DNA of 64,000 nt. Source: Prochlorococcus sp. AG-409-J19. Its GTDB lineage: Bacteria; Cyanobacteriota; Cyanobacteriia; PCC-6307; Cyanobiaceae. The position numbers and the translations under genes were made by a program. The DNA is taken from positions 1 through 64,000 of the forward strand of contig QCKC01000002.1 of the NCBI GenBank assembly GCA_003215635.1, given 5' to 3'. Of this stretch, positions 8,916 to 18,729 are shown piece by piece. Below the pieces are notes generated by a model. It was not told the DNA's origin. It worked only from the letters and a program-made list of their open reading frames with translations, and made no database searches. The first letter of the stretch is position 1. Each line of letters begins with the position of its first letter.

Positions 8916-10223
8916 TTAATTATTTTGATGCATATCTAACAAACCGGCTTGAACTAAATCAAATAAAGCCTGTTCTAAAGCAATTTTTATGTGAGCTCGA
9001 TGAGTTCCCCCTTGAACAAAAAGGTTAAAAGGAGGCCTCAAAGGAGCATCTGCAGAAAATTCACTAGTACTTCCATCAATAAAAGTGCCTCCAGCCATAA
9101 GCAATTCGCTTTCATATCCAGCCATTTCAGCGGGAACAGGATCTAAAAAAGAACCAACGGGAGAAGCAGACTGAAATGATTTACAAACAATCTTGAGGAT
9201 ATCTGGATCGTTAAACTGAACAGCCTGAATTAGATCACTTCGCGAGTCTCTAAAAGAAGGCTGTACTTCAAAACCTAATGAATTAAATACCCCAGCCACT
9301 AAATCAGCTCCTATTAAGCCTTCAGAAATTATCTGAGGAGCCAAAAATAAACCTTGCAAGACCAATCGATTTAAATCAAAGCTGGTGCCTGCATGCTGAC
9401 CTATCCCTGGAGCAGTCAATCTGCAACAAGCATTTGCAACCAAATCTCTTCGACCTGCTACATAACCCCCAGTAGGCGCAATTGTTCCTCCAAGATTTTT
9501 AGTCAAAGATCCAGCAATTAAATCAGCACCAACTTCTGTAGGTTCTTTTCCCTCTACAAACTCCCCATAACAATTATCAACAAAACAAATAGCCTCAGGC
9601 TGTTTCAAATGAATCTTGGAACATAAATCTTCCAAAACAGATATTGATAATGATGGTCTCCATGAATAACCACAACTTCTTTGAATAAAAATCATTTTCC
9701 TAGGTATTTCCAAAGCCTTTTGTAAAGAAACAAAATCCACCCTCCCATCATTAGCTAAAGGAAGTTCTTCATAAAAGACTCCAAAGTCTGCCAAAGAACC
9801 TTGGCCATTTCCTCTCAAACCAATAACTTCTTCAAGCGTGTCATAAGGTCTACCAGTAACTGACAAAAGTCGATCACCAGGCCTAAGGCAGCCAAAAAAA
9901 GCAGATGTAATTGCATGGGTACCGCTCACAAACTGCATTCTTACTGCAGCCGACTCAGCACCCAAAACCCTTGCAAAAATCCGATCTATAACCTCTCTTC
10001 CATGATCAGAATGGCCAAAACCAGTAACAGAAGCAAAGTGATGTGTGCCTAATCTCTCATTAGCAAAGGCTTTTAAGACCTTTTGGAATTGAGGTCTGAC
10101 TTCGTCACTTCGTTTTTGAATCAATGGATCCAGCTGACGAGAAATTACATCCACATAATTTCTTGCCCATCTAGAGATGATTAATGCATCGTTATGAACG
10201 AATGGTTGGTTTTTTTTCTTCAA
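8916..10223 (-). CDS. PLP-dependent enzyme of the COG4100 (YnbB/aluminium-resistance-like) family
   Basis: 435 residues with a fold-type-I PLP enzyme pattern. The probable Schiff-base lysine is K242 in GSLTKNLGGTIAPTGGY. The segment QFVSGTHAITSAFFG lies near the cofactor phosphate site, and the C-terminus has VQGGTHRAHIKIALEQAL. These fit the methionine-gamma-lyase-like / COG4100 family, often called aluminium resistance protein. The true reaction of the family is poorly defined. The start is a TTG because no ATG or GTG fits upstream of the conserved N-terminus. It is the first gene of a leftward unit with gcvH and gcvP, so a role near glycine or one-carbon metabolism is an inference from context. 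Confidence 0.8.
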   Translation of the reverse strand: MKKKNQPFVHNDALIISRWARNYVDVISRQLDPLIQKRSDEVRPQFQKVLKAFANERLGTHHFASVTGFGHSDHGREVIDRIFARVLGAESAAVRMQFVSGTHAITSAFFGCLRPGDRLLSVTGRPYDTLEEVIGLRGNGQGSLADFGVFYEELPLANDGRVDFVSLQKALEIPRKMIFIQRSCGYSWRPSLSISVLEDLCSKIHLKQPEAICFVDNCYGEFVEGKEPTEVGADLIAGSLTKNLGGTIAPTGGYVAGRRDLVANACCRLTAPGIGQHAGTSFDLNRLVLQGLFLAPQIISEGLIGADLVAGVFNSLGFEVQPSFRDSRSDLIQAVQFNDPDILKIVCKSFQSASPVGSFLDPVPAEMAGYESELLMAGGTFIDGSTSEFSADAPLRPPFNLFVQGGTHRAHIKIALEQALFDLVQAGLLDMHQNN

Positions 10224-10367
10224 AATACTCAGAATTTAAATTTATTGAGATCAGATTCGATTGACTTCTCATCCAGGGATCACCTTAGAGCACTATCAAA
10301 ATTTTAAAAATATAAACTACCTGAATTGATGAAATTTTGAGCATACTTAAAATAAGCAATAGCAAAT

Positions 10368-11114
10368 TCAAATCACTTCTTGTTTTTTTAATTCTGACAC
10401 TCTTAAACGAAGTTCTTGTAAAAAACCTTTGGCTCCACTAATTGTAGGACCCCCCAGTGCAATATATGTCGAATATAAATCCAACAATTCTCCATCAAGT
10501 TCCTCAGCATTGTAATCCCTAAGTCCAGACATTACCTCAGCAAATCGCTCTCTTCGTTGGATCTTGCTAATTGGATAAGCACTCATAACCTTGTCTCGAC
10601 ATTTTCTCCATGTGTTGCCACCACATAGATAATCTGTCAAAGCAGCACTAAGCAATCCTGCCTCACTCTCTTCAATAAACCAATCAAAACATGAAGGTAA
10701 AGGTGATAAACCAACAAAAATCTCAAATAACTCGCCTGCTCTTAAAGCTTCACCACTATCCCCTTGCAAAGGCAGATTCCCTTCAAGCAAAACCTTAAGC
10801 AACTCAGGATGAGCTTCTTTAAGAAGATCACGAATAGGATCTATTCCTTTTTCAAGAACTGAATTTGCTTGAGCTAATGCAAGAAAAACTTCCGGGCCGG
10901 GTGAAGAAAGTTTGCCATTTCGAAGATTTGAGATTTGAGAACTATGAACTCGGCCTAAATCCAGACATTCAGCCAATGCGGGAAGAACCTTATGAGACCA
11001 ACCATTACGCTCATGCCAAACATGGATGAGATGTGCCATTGCACGTCGCCCGTCAGATAGTCGCTCCCTAAAGCCAAGCCTGATGCAATCAGATTCAAGA
11101 TCAAACTCATTCAT
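10368..11114 (-). CDS. Hypothetical protein with a possible helix-turn-helix segment
   Basis: 248 residues, no signal peptide or membrane segment, mostly predicted helical. Residues about 45-85 (VHSSQISNLRNGKLSSPGPE inside a helical context) resemble the recognition-helix region of XRE-type DNA-binding domains, but the match is partial. The remainder is a Leu-rich helical domain I do not recognise. It is divergently transcribed from the desaturase gene: the ATG at 11114 abuts the first possible plus-strand ATG at 11115. If it does bind DNA, the desaturase promoter would be an obvious candidate target; that is inference. The downstream neighbour at 10223 is 144 bp away. Confidence 0.65.
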   Translation of the reverse strand: MNEFDLESDCIRLGFRERLSDGRRAMAHLIHVWHERNGWSHKVLPALAECLDLGRVHSSQISNLRNGKLSSPGPEVFLALAQANSVLEKGIDPIRDLLKEAHPELLKVLLEGNLPLQGDSGEALRAGELFEIFVGLSPLPSCFDWFIEESEAGLLSAALTDYLCGGNTWRKCRDKVMSAYPISKIQRRERFAEVMSGLRDYNAEELDGELLDLYSTYIALGGPTISGAKGFLQELRLRVSELKKQEVI

Positions 11115-11165
11115 ATGGTCTGGATCCTTATCAGCTATGATATCAACCCCTTGAGCAGATCACCA

Positions 11166-12101
11166 ATGGTTTCAAGTGTGATCAGAACACCTGCAATTCC
11201 AAGTAAGCCAGTCGAAGCATGCAATGCACTGGAATATTCCTCCCGACTGCAACGACCATTATCCAATAAAACAGTAAGGGTCAAAAAAGAACAAAGACGC
11301 TGGGGAACAATGGCGTTCATGTTTGGAATTCATGCTTTAACGATATATGCACTCTCACCAATTTTTTGGAGCTGGCAGGCAATTGCAGTTCTTTTAACCC
11401 TTTATTGGATTACTGCCTGTCTAGGAGTCACCCTTGGATATCATCGCTTACTCTCCCACCGAGCATTTCAAGTTCCAAGATGGCTGGAACGTATTTTTGC
11501 AACCTGCGGAGCCCTAAGTTGCCAACATGGACCAATCGACTGGGTTGGCCTCCATAGGCACCATCACACATTCTCAGATACTGCTGCAGATCATCACAAC
11601 AGCAATAAAGGATTTTGGTGGAGCCATATGGGCTGGATGTTCGAACCTATTCCAGCTATGAGAACTGTTCCGAGACTTACCGGGGACTTACAAAAGGATG
11701 GTTATTACCGTTGGCTCAATAAAAACTTTCTTCTACTACAAATCCCTCTTGGAGCTCTTCTTTATTGGATTGGTAATACTACTGGAGCTGGCGGCTGGAG
11801 TTTAGTTCTTTGGGGAATCCCTATGCGTTTAGTCCTCGTATATCACGTCACATGGTTGGTTAATTCAGCCACACATTGCTGGGGAAAAATTGCCTTTGAC
11901 AGCGGTGATGGATCAAAAAATAATGCTTGGGTAGCAGCTCTAACATTTGGCGAAGGATGGCACAACAATCACCATGCATTTCCCTATTCAGCCAGACAGG
12001 GACTTCAAAAAGGACAAATAGACCTGACCTGGCAACACATTCGGTTGCTTAATGCTATGGGACTTGCTAAAAAAATTCGTTTACCGTTGTTCGCATCGTA
12101 G
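11166..12101 (+). CDS. Acyl-lipid fatty acid desaturase, delta-9 (DesC) type
   Basis: 311 residues from the ATG at 11166; an in-frame ATG at 11115 would add 17 residues but abuts the divergent gene's start, leaving no room for promoters. It carries the three histidine boxes of membrane desaturases: HRLLSH (about residue 93), HRHHH (about 130) and HNNHH near the C-terminus, with hydrophobic membrane segments between them. The HRHHH and HNNHH forms resemble delta-9 acyl-lipid or acyl-CoA desaturases. The enzyme would introduce the first double bond into membrane acyl chains using ferredoxin and oxygen, affecting membrane fluidity. Exact regiospecificity cannot be proven from sequence. Confidence 0.9.
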   Translation: MVSSVIRTPAIPSKPVEACNALEYSSRLQRPLSNKTVRVKKEQRRWGTMAFMFGIHALTIYALSPIFWSWQAIAVLLTLYWITACLGVTLGYHRLLSHRAFQVPRWLERIFATCGALSCQHGPIDWVGLHRHHHTFSDTAADHHNSNKGFWWSHMGWMFEPIPAMRTVPRLTGDLQKDGYYRWLNKNFLLLQIPLGALLYWIGNTTGAGGWSLVLWGIPMRLVLVYHVTWLVNSATHCWGKIAFDSGDGSKNNAWVAALTFGEGWHNNHHAFPYSARQGLQKGQIDLTWQHIRLLNAMGLAKKIRLPLFAS

Positions 12102-12143
12102 GCTTAGTGATCACTCACTTTTCTTATACCAAAACTTGAGACT

Positions 12144-12602
12144 ATGGCTAAAAGAGTACAAGTCGTTCTCAATGAGGACGTCATCAGCCTAGGAAAGGAT
12201 GGAGATCTTGTGGAAGTTGCTCCTGGTTACGCCAGAAACTTTCTTCTCCCCTTTGGGAAAGCACTGCCAGTTACTCCTGCAGTCATGAAACAAGTTCAGC
12301 ATCGGCGTGCCAAACAAAAGGAACATGAGCAACAACTAAAACAAGAAGCATTAGATTTCCAAACTGCTTTAAAAACTATCGGAAGATTTACTATTAAGAA
12401 GCAAGTTGGAGAAGATCAAGTCCTTTTTGGTACTGTCACCAATGGTGATGTCGCAGAAGTAATTCAAGAAGCCACAAAAAAAGAAGTCGATCGCAGAGAT
12501 ATCACATTGCCAGAAATTCATAGAACTGGTAAATACCAAGCCCAAATCAAACTCCATACTGAAGTGACAGCAGAGATCAATCTAGAAGTAATTAGTTTTT
12601 GA
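12144..12602 (+). CDS. rplI: 50S ribosomal protein L9
   Basis: 152 residues, the expected size. The N-terminal signature [30 protein letters not shown] is characteristic; it is followed by the long charged connecting helix and the C-terminal domain. L9 binds 23S rRNA at the base of the L1 stalk and helps keep the reading frame. It sits 42 bp after the desaturase gene and 57 bp before dnaB, a gene order that is common (rplI-dnaB) in bacteria and supports cotranscription. Confidence 0.97.
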   Translation: MAKRVQVVLNEDVISLGKDGDLVEVAPGYARNFLLPFGKALPVTPAVMKQVQHRRAKQKEHEQQLKQEALDFQTALKTIGRFTIKKQVGEDQVLFGTVTNGDVAEVIQEATKKEVDRRDITLPEIHRTGKYQAQIKLHTEVTAEINLEVISF

Positions 12603-12659
12603 TTAATTGAAACTATTTAGTCCAAATTCAAAACGATCCTTCTTCTCACAATTGTTTTC

Positions 12660-14078
12660 ATGGTGAGCGTCACTTCTCCTGACAAAGATAGTAATCAAGT
12701 AAAAAGAGACATTAAAACTTTTAATAAATCTAGAGATACCAAACCACCAAAATTTGAAGCACCAACTGACTCATTACCTCCTCAAAATCTAGAAGCAGAA
12801 GAGGCAATCCTTGGAGGGATTCTTCTCGATCCAGATGCTATTAGCCGTGTAGCAGATATTCTCCAGCCTGAAGCATTTTATTTAAGTGCACATCGTGAAA
12901 TATACAGAACAGCAATTATGCTTCATGGTCAAGGCAAGCCAACCGATTTAACAGCCATGAGTGCATGGCTTGCTGACACAGGTGCTCTAGAAAAAGTAGG
13001 TGGAAACAACAGATTAGTTGAACTAGTTGAACGCATCGCATCAACAGCCTCCATAGAACAAGTTGCAAGACTTGTGATGGACAAATTCCTTCGCAGACAA
13101 CTAATAAAATCTGGAAATGAAGTGATAAAGCTAGGATTCGATCAATCTATGCCCATGGACCAAGTACTAGATGAAGCTGAACAAAAAATATTTGCAATCA
13201 GCCAAGAAAAACCTTCACAAGGTCTCACACCTACATCAGAAATTTTAACCAGTACTTTCAATGAAATAGAGAGTAGATCACTTGGTACATCAATAGCAGG
13301 AATTCCCGTGAACTTCTATGACCTTGATGCAATGACACAGGGTTTGCAACGTAGTGATCTCATAATCGTAGCTGGCCGGCCGGCAATGGGTAAAACATCA
13401 ATTGTGCTTAATTTAGCAAAAAATGTAGCTCAACTTCACGACTTACCTGTTTGTGTTTTCAGTTTAGAAATGAGCAAAGAACAACTTACATATCGACTGC
13501 TATCAATGGAAGTAGGAATTGAAAGTGGAAGACTAAGAACCGGAAGATTGAAGCAAGATGAATGGCCTTTACTTGGACAAGGAATCAATACTTTGGGACA
13601 ACTACCAATATTTATTGATGACAAGCCAAATTCTGGAGTACTAGAAATGAGGTCACTTTGCAGACGTTTAATGGCAGAGCAAGGCAAAGATTTAGGACTA
13701 ATTGTTATAGATTATCTTCAACTAATGGAAGGCTCCACTCCAGACAATAGAGTACAAGAACTATCAAGAATTACAAGAGGCTTAAAAGGAATGGCAAGGG
13801 AGTTGAAAGTTCCAGTTGTGGCTCTTTCACAATTAAGTCGAGGTGTAGAATCTCGCACTAATAAAAGACCAATGCTAAGTGATCTACGTGAATCAGGATC
13901 TATTGAACAAGACGCTGATTTAGTGCTAATGATTTATCGTGATGAATACTATAATCCAGAAACTCAAGATAGAGGAATTACCGAAGTAATAGTTACCAAA
14001 CACCGAAATGGACCTGTAGGAACAGTAAAACTTCTTTTTGAACCACAATTTACTCGCTTTAGAAATTTAGCAGCCTAA
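12660..14078 (+). CDS. dnaB: Replicative DNA helicase DnaB
   Basis: 472 residues. The N-terminal DnaB domain ([15 protein letters not shown] at about 40) is followed by the RecA-like ATPase with Walker [11 protein letters not shown] (K245) and Walker B-like VIDYLQLM. The hexameric helicase unwinds DNA at replication forks. Length and motifs are ordinary, and there is no intein insertion, which is worth noting because some cyanobacterial dnaB genes carry one. The start is the ATG at 12660. It is downstream of rplI and 37 bp before mnmG. Confidence 0.97.
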   Translation: MVSVTSPDKDSNQVKRDIKTFNKSRDTKPPKFEAPTDSLPPQNLEAEEAILGGILLDPDAISRVADILQPEAFYLSAHREIYRTAIMLHGQGKPTDLTAMSAWLADTGALEKVGGNNRLVELVERIASTASIEQVARLVMDKFLRRQLIKSGNEVIKLGFDQSMPMDQVLDEAEQKIFAISQEKPSQGLTPTSEILTSTFNEIESRSLGTSIAGIPVNFYDLDAMTQGLQRSDLIIVAGRPAMGKTSIVLNLAKNVAQLHDLPVCVFSLEMSKEQLTYRLLSMEVGIESGRLRTGRLKQDEWPLLGQGINTLGQLPIFIDDKPNSGVLEMRSLCRRLMAEQGKDLGLIVIDYLQLMEGSTPDNRVQELSRITRGLKGMARELKVPVVALSQLSRGVESRTNKRPMLSDLRESGSIEQDADLVLMIYRDEYYNPETQDRGITEVIVTKHRNGPVGTVKLLFEPQFTRFRNLAA

Positions 14079-14115
14079 CAATTTTCAACATCAAATTATT
14101 TTTATTGAAAAAGAC

Positions 14116-16092
14116 ATGCAGACAAGAGAAGGACCAATTGAAAGCTTTGATGTAATAGTTGTTGGAGGTGGTCATGCTGGATGCGAAGCAGCTATAACAT
14201 CAGCAAAGCTTGGGCTTTCCACGGCTTTATTTACTTTGAACCTAGACAGGATTGCATGGCAGCCATGCAATCCAGCCGTAGGTGGGCCAGCCAAAAGTCA
14301 ATTAGTACATGAAGTTGATGCGCTAGGAGGTGTAATAGGAAAACTCGCAGATACAACTGCAATCCAAAAAAGAATTCTCAATGCAAGTAGAGGACCAGCA
14401 GTCTGGGCTCTTCGTGCTCAAACAGATAAACGTCAATATTCAATAGAAATGAAAAAAATCTTAGAAAGCACTCCCAACCTTGAACTAAGAGAAGCAATGG
14501 TGACAGATCTCGCCATTGAAGGAGATTCAAATATTCGAAATGATCATTGGGATCCACTCCAGGGTCATACAAGCCGCATTCTTGGCGTAAAAACTTATTT
14601 TGGTAGTTTCTACCAATCAAAAGCTGTAGTGCTAACAACAGGTACTTTTCTTGGTGGAAAAATTTGGATTGGCAACCAATCAATGCCAGCAGGAAGAGCT
14701 GGTGAACAACCTGCTGAAGGACTTACAGAAGCTTTACGCAAACTTGGTTTCACTACAGATAGACTTAAAACCGGTACACCTCCAAGAATAGATAAACGCA
14801 GCATTAATCTCAGCATTCTTGAGGAACAACCAAGTGATGCTGCAGATAGATTTTTCTCATTTGACTCTTCAGCATGGGTTACTGGTAAACAAATCAGTTG
14901 TCACATCACACGTACAACAAAAGATACACACCGAATCATTGAAGAAAATCTTCATCTAACACCTATATATGGAGGTTTCATTAGTAGTAAAGGGCCCAGA
15001 TATTGTCCTTCCATCGAAGACAAAATTGTTAGATTTAAAGAAAAAGAATCACACCAACTTTTTCTAGAGCCTGAAGGCTTAAATACACCAGAAATTTATT
15101 TACAAGGATTCTCAACAGGATTGCCTGAAAATTTACAACTTTCCCTCCTTAGAACAATTCCAGGTCTAGAAAATTGTGTAATGCTTAGACCTGCTTATGC
15201 AGTGGAATATGACTATATTCCTGCCACACAATTATATAGTTCTCTCGAAACAAAAAGAATAAAAGGACTATTTACTGCTGGCCAATTGAATGGAACTACT
15301 GGATATGAAGAAGCCTCAGCTCAAGGATTAGTAGCAGGATTAAATGCTGCTCGTTTAGCTAAAGGGCAAGATGTTATTAATTTTGCTCGTGAAGAAAGTT
15401 ATATTGGAACAATGATCAATGATCTAATCACAAAAGATCTTCGTGAACCATATCGAGTTCTCACAAGTAGAAGTGAGTATCGTCTGATTTTGAGAGGAGA
15501 TAATGCAGATAGAAGGTTAACTCCCTTAGCAAAAGAAATAGGTCTAATTAACAACTCTCGTTGGGAGAGATTCAAACAAAAACAAATGAAATTAGAATCC
15601 GAAAAAAAACGCTTAGAAACTATACGCATAAAAGAAACTGATATCAACGCGAAGATCATTAAAGAAGAAACAGGAGCACCTATAAAGGGCTCAATAACAG
15701 CAGCAAATCTACTAAGGAGGCCAGGAGTTCATACTGAAGAACTGATTAACTATAAAATAATGGATTCAAACCTACCATTAGATATTCGAGAAGGAGTAGA
15801 AATAGATATAAAATACAGTGGTTATTTAGAAAGACAACAACAACAAATTAATCAAGTAAAGAAACAAAGCAGTAGAAAACTTCCTGTAAATATTAACTAT
15901 TCAGATATCAAAACCTTGTCTAATGAGGCACGTGAAAAACTATCTCAAATACGTCCTATAGATTTTGGTCAGGCATCAAATTTACCGGGAGTAAGTCCTG
16001 CAGATTTATCAGCATTATTAATTTGGTTAAAAGTTCAAAAGAAAAAAGAAGAGCAATTATTGAATCCAAAAAGACAAATAAAAAAACGATAA
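14116..16092 (+). CDS. mnmG: tRNA uridine-5-carboxymethylaminomethyl modification enzyme MnmG (GidA)
   Basis: 658 residues. The FAD-binding motif [12 protein letters not shown] is at about 15-26. Other family signatures are [29 protein letters not shown] and the C-terminal region ending in [15 protein letters not shown]. With MnmE it installs the cmnm5 group on wobble uridines of certain tRNAs using methylene-THF, FAD and glycine. The usual family length is about 620-640 residues; here the last stretch is a short Lys-rich tail. It follows dnaB closely on the same strand and may share its transcript. Confidence 0.97.
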   Translation: MQTREGPIESFDVIVVGGGHAGCEAAITSAKLGLSTALFTLNLDRIAWQPCNPAVGGPAKSQLVHEVDALGGVIGKLADTTAIQKRILNASRGPAVWALRAQTDKRQYSIEMKKILESTPNLELREAMVTDLAIEGDSNIRNDHWDPLQGHTSRILGVKTYFGSFYQSKAVVLTTGTFLGGKIWIGNQSMPAGRAGEQPAEGLTEALRKLGFTTDRLKTGTPPRIDKRSINLSILEEQPSDAADRFFSFDSSAWVTGKQISCHITRTTKDTHRIIEENLHLTPIYGGFISSKGPRYCPSIEDKIVRFKEKESHQLFLEPEGLNTPEIYLQGFSTGLPENLQLSLLRTIPGLENCVMLRPAYAVEYDYIPATQLYSSLETKRIKGLFTAGQLNGTTGYEEASAQGLVAGLNAARLAKGQDVINFAREESYIGTMINDLITKDLREPYRVLTSRSEYRLILRGDNADRRLTPLAKEIGLINNSRWERFKQKQMKLESEKKRLETIRIKETDINAKIIKEETGAPIKGSITAANLLRRPGVHTEELINYKIMDSNLPLDIREGVEIDIKYSGYLERQQQQINQVKKQSSRKLPVNINYSDIKTLSNEAREKLSQIRPIDFGQASNLPGVSPADLSALLIWLKVQKKKEEQLLNPKRQIKKR

Positions 16093-16274
16093 ACTAGATT
16101 GGTAGAAATGGTTTAAGTATGTACTACAAAATTATTTACTTTAGGATCACTCAATAAGAGTGGCCTTTACTTAAGCATTAAATTGATTGCTGCCCATCAA
16201 GACTTAAAGTCGTTCAAGTAGCAAGGGATTAAATATATGGGCGTAAAGGTACTTTTCTATTAAGGAGCAAAACT

Positions 16275-16895
16275 CTGACACCTTCAAACTCACTACTCAA
16301 ATCACCAACAATCGTCTGGGAAGCCAAGACAGAAGGAGTCTTATCAGGTGATAGCCCTAAAGAACTTTCAGGTGCTTGGAAATTAATGTTGCTTGGTGAT
16401 GGAAGTCCCACGCGTCATCTCCGTCTATTAACTGGACAAGCCGTTAACGTCCATTTAATCGCAATGGAATCAGATGAATTTCACGAAAAAGAAACTCCCA
16501 AAGAAGTTAAAGAACTAAAGGAACCATTAATACGTCGCCAAGTTTGGCTGTCGTGTGGCACACAAAAGCTTGCATGGGCTGAAAGCTGGTGGAATCAAGC
16601 ACAAGCACAACAAGAGCTAACAAATAGGAATCAACCAATATGGAGCAGTCTCACTAAAGAGCGCTCGGAGCTCTTCAGAGAAGTTGACGGACTTGCATTA
16701 GTCAATGCAATTTGGTTGGAATCTCAATTTGAAGAGAAAGGGCCATTCTGGAGCAGGCATTACAGATTTTTTAGAGACAAAAAGGCTCTTACAGTTATTC
16801 GAGAGGTTTTCAATCCCAAACTCGCTAAATGGCTAGGGCCAATTCTGTCTCAAACAAATACATCTTTTGTCGATAGTTTTCAAAATATTAGTTGA
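16275..16895 (+). CDS. Chorismate lyase-like protein (DUF98 family); probable CTG start
   Basis: About 206 residues if translation begins at the CTG at 16275. The frame has no ATG, GTG or TTG between the upstream stop and the internal ATG at 16386. The peptide encoded before 16386 ends with GAWKLMLLGDGSPTRHLRLL, the family-typical region ending in the DGS-T motif, so a start at 16386 would cut into the fold. AAGGAG at 16262-16267 lies 7 nt before the CTG, an ideal spacing. Family members related to UbiC remove pyruvate from chorismate to give 4-hydroxybenzoate, in cyanobacteria thought to feed plastoquinone. Catalytic assignment here is by family only. Its stop overlaps the next gene by 4 bp. 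Confidence 0.75.
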   Translation: MTPSNSLLKSPTIVWEAKTEGVLSGDSPKELSGAWKLMLLGDGSPTRHLRLLTGQAVNVHLIAMESDEFHEKETPKEVKELKEPLIRRQVWLSCGTQKLAWAESWWNQAQAQQELTNRNQPIWSSLTKERSELFREVDGLALVNAIWLESQFEEKGPFWSRHYRFFRDKKALTVIREVFNPKLAKWLGPILSQTNTSFVDSFQNIS

Positions 16896-17356
16896 CAACT
16901 TGCCATCTTGTGTGGTTAAGCAATCATGGTGCAATCACTCTATGGCTTATGAAATCCCACTCTTCATGGATAAGCCTCAATGAATTAAGTCGTATTTATG
17001 GCATTTCTGAGACCATGTGCGGCATTGCACTAGAAAACCAAGGATGGTGTGATCAAGTGGGAAATCCTACTAATGGAGCACTCACGGCAGGAGCAGCTTG
17101 CCTTAAAAATTTTCCTAGAAGTCTTTCAAAAAAAGCATTATGGAATCCAATGGTCTGTAAAGAAGCACTCCAAAAAGAACAGGAATCTCTAAAGATAGAG
17201 CGCTGGGCACAATTACTTGAAACACTAGAACAAGGATGTCCAGCAATTATCACTACTACAGAACAAATGGCCAAAGAAGTTCCAGACGAACTAATTGATA
17301 AGGTAAATATAAAGCTAACTAATAATGGATGCGATTTTCAAGTTAGAAAACAATAA
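16892..17356 (+). CDS. Hypothetical protein translationally coupled to the chorismate-lyase-like gene
   Basis: 154 residues from a TTG at 16892 whose last bases overlap the TGA of the upstream gene. A later in-frame start is possible, but the N-terminal sequence (TCHLVWLSNHGAITLWLM) looks like continuous protein. The central part is helical with several Cys residues, not in a clear metal-binding pattern. No membrane segment or known motif is seen. The 4-bp overlap suggests coupled translation, so a link to 4-hydroxybenzoate or quinone synthesis is possible but unproven. I do not recognise the family. Confidence 0.65.
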   Translation: MTTCHLVWLSNHGAITLWLMKSHSSWISLNELSRIYGISETMCGIALENQGWCDQVGNPTNGALTAGAACLKNFPRSLSKKALWNPMVCKEALQKEQESLKIERWAQLLETLEQGCPAIITTTEQMAKEVPDELIDKVNIKLTNNGCDFQVRKQ

Positions 17357-17403
17357 TTTCATCATCTTATTGAATATCAATCTATTAAATAACCGCCAAG
17401 ATA

Positions 17404-17943
17404 CTAATTATTATTTAAGCGACGCCTTGTAGACCGAGGCATAGATCGTTTATTCAAACTTCTAGATACCTGAGTTTTTTTTATTTCATCTTTTTCATTA
17501 ATAGATTGATTATTAAAATCAGATCTTTCCCAACGATCCACTCTAAAATTAGATTCTTCAAGCCAATCCTCGTCGTTGAGTCTAATCTCCTCTTCATTGG
17601 GAGAATTGATGAAATTTGCTTTCCTACGAGAGATAGCATCCAATGGCCTTTTTATTGTCGAAGGAACGACTTGATCCTCATTCATCGACATGTTTTGAGA
17701 ATTTTGCCAGGGTTCTGACCAATCATCCTCATCTTCAAACAACCAATCCAACTTATCACCAACCCAACGACTAACTGTTTCCAAATTAGATTTTGAACGG
17801 CGATTAATACGATTTGCTTTTCGTTTCCCTGGACGATTTCCTGCAACTCCATCAACAAAGTTTAGACCTGTTTCTAACCATTGATCTACTCTCCGATCAA
17901 TGGGGTCAAAAGACCTATTGCGCTTCTCAGAATATTCAGTCAT
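17404..17943 (-). CDS. Charged, low-complexity hypothetical protein
   Basis: 179 residues with many Arg, Asp, Glu and Asn. The N-terminal half contains RRVDQWLETGLNFVDGVAG and a WVGDKLDWLFEDEDDW segment. The rest is low-complexity and ends in an Arg/Ser cluster (RSMPRSTRRRLNNN). It is probably largely disordered, with no membrane segment. The regular use of Trp and acidic patches suggests a binding or scaffold peptide, but I see no recognisable domain. It is convergent with the preceding gene with only 47 bp between stops, and 114 bp separate it from the next minus-strand gene. Confidence 0.6.
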   Translation of the reverse strand: MTEYSEKRNRSFDPIDRRVDQWLETGLNFVDGVAGNRPGKRKANRINRRSKSNLETVSRWVGDKLDWLFEDEDDWSEPWQNSQNMSMNEDQVVPSTIKRPLDAISRRKANFINSPNEEEIRLNDEDWLEESNFRVDRWERSDFNNQSINEKDEIKKTQVSRSLNKRSMPRSTRRRLNNN

Positions 17944-18057
17944 TTAGTCCATTGGACACAATCCAAGGTCTTAAGAACAAGCCAATCATCACCATACCAA
18001 CCGATCCAAGCAATTGAAATATCTCAAAGCTATAAAAGGTAGAAAAACATCGATTAT

Positions 18058-18606
18058 TTAAATCTCAGACACGACAAGTTGATATTCCAACAAAAAATTC
18101 GAATTCCAGCATCCCTCATGGTATTCCTCACAACAACGACGACATGCAATCCCAGGAACACGACGGCGATAATGTACACGAAATCCACATGACCTACATA
18201 CAGCCAACCACTTGGGAGCTTCTTTAGGCACAGGAAATCTATGACGCACGCTTACCGTAAATTCATTCTGAGAAGAATTAATTTCATGCATGCGCCTTAA
18301 AAAATTTGGCCCATGTCCTTCTTCTATTCCTAAAACAATGTCGACCCAAGCATGAATCATCTCATGGCAAAGAGTGCTTTCAACTGCATTAGTTGGTAGC
18401 AAACGCAAAAGAGGCTTTGAGAGAACAATTTCTCGCTTCGTTTTGCCTAACACCTTTGGCCCGCGGCGATAAAAGCCTGCTGTCTTCCTCAAACGACCAT
18501 CACTCCATCGCAAAGCCACCAGAGGTTTCGAAGCTATCACTAACGTTTCAGCAAAATGCTCTCTATTCAGTCGATGAAAAATTGGCAACAAAGGCAACAG
18601 AGTCAT
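18058..18606 (-). CDS. SprT-like zinc metalloprotein
   Basis: 182 residues. The zinc peptidase motif is HEMIHAW (H81, E82, H85), with a third His in GHGPNF (H98) and a C-terminal zinc ribbon built from C137, C140, C155 and C158 or C159. This is the SprT-like layout, shared with the DNA-protein crosslink protease Spartan in eukaryotes. The bacterial role is poorly known. The start ATG at 18606 gives MTLLPLL; no signal peptide is evident. It stands alone on the minus strand, divergent from the membrane-anchored gene at 18730. Confidence 0.85.
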   Translation of the reverse strand: MTLLPLLPIFHRLNREHFAETLVIASKPLVALRWSDGRLRKTAGFYRRGPKVLGKTKREIVLSKPLLRLLPTNAVESTLCHEMIHAWVDIVLGIEEGHGPNFLRRMHEINSSQNEFTVSVRHRFPVPKEAPKWLAVCRSCGFRVHYRRRVPGIACRRCCEEYHEGCWNSNFLLEYQLVVSEI

Positions 18607-18729
18607 GGAGAGTAAAAGATGGAGACCAATACCAAGCCCTTACAGTTTGCCAACAACTAATTATCTCGGAAAAAGTTTTTCCTAGAGTCAATAGGTCAGA
18701 ATCTCTAACCAACCGCAAATAAACTAAAA

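Noticed and set aside
12660-14078. Intein in dnaB
   Set aside because: The length is normal and the ATPase motifs are uninterrupted.
18393-18722. 109-codon plus-strand frame over the SprT-like gene
   Set aside because: It lies antisense to a well-supported gene with zinc motifs and shows no domain of its own.
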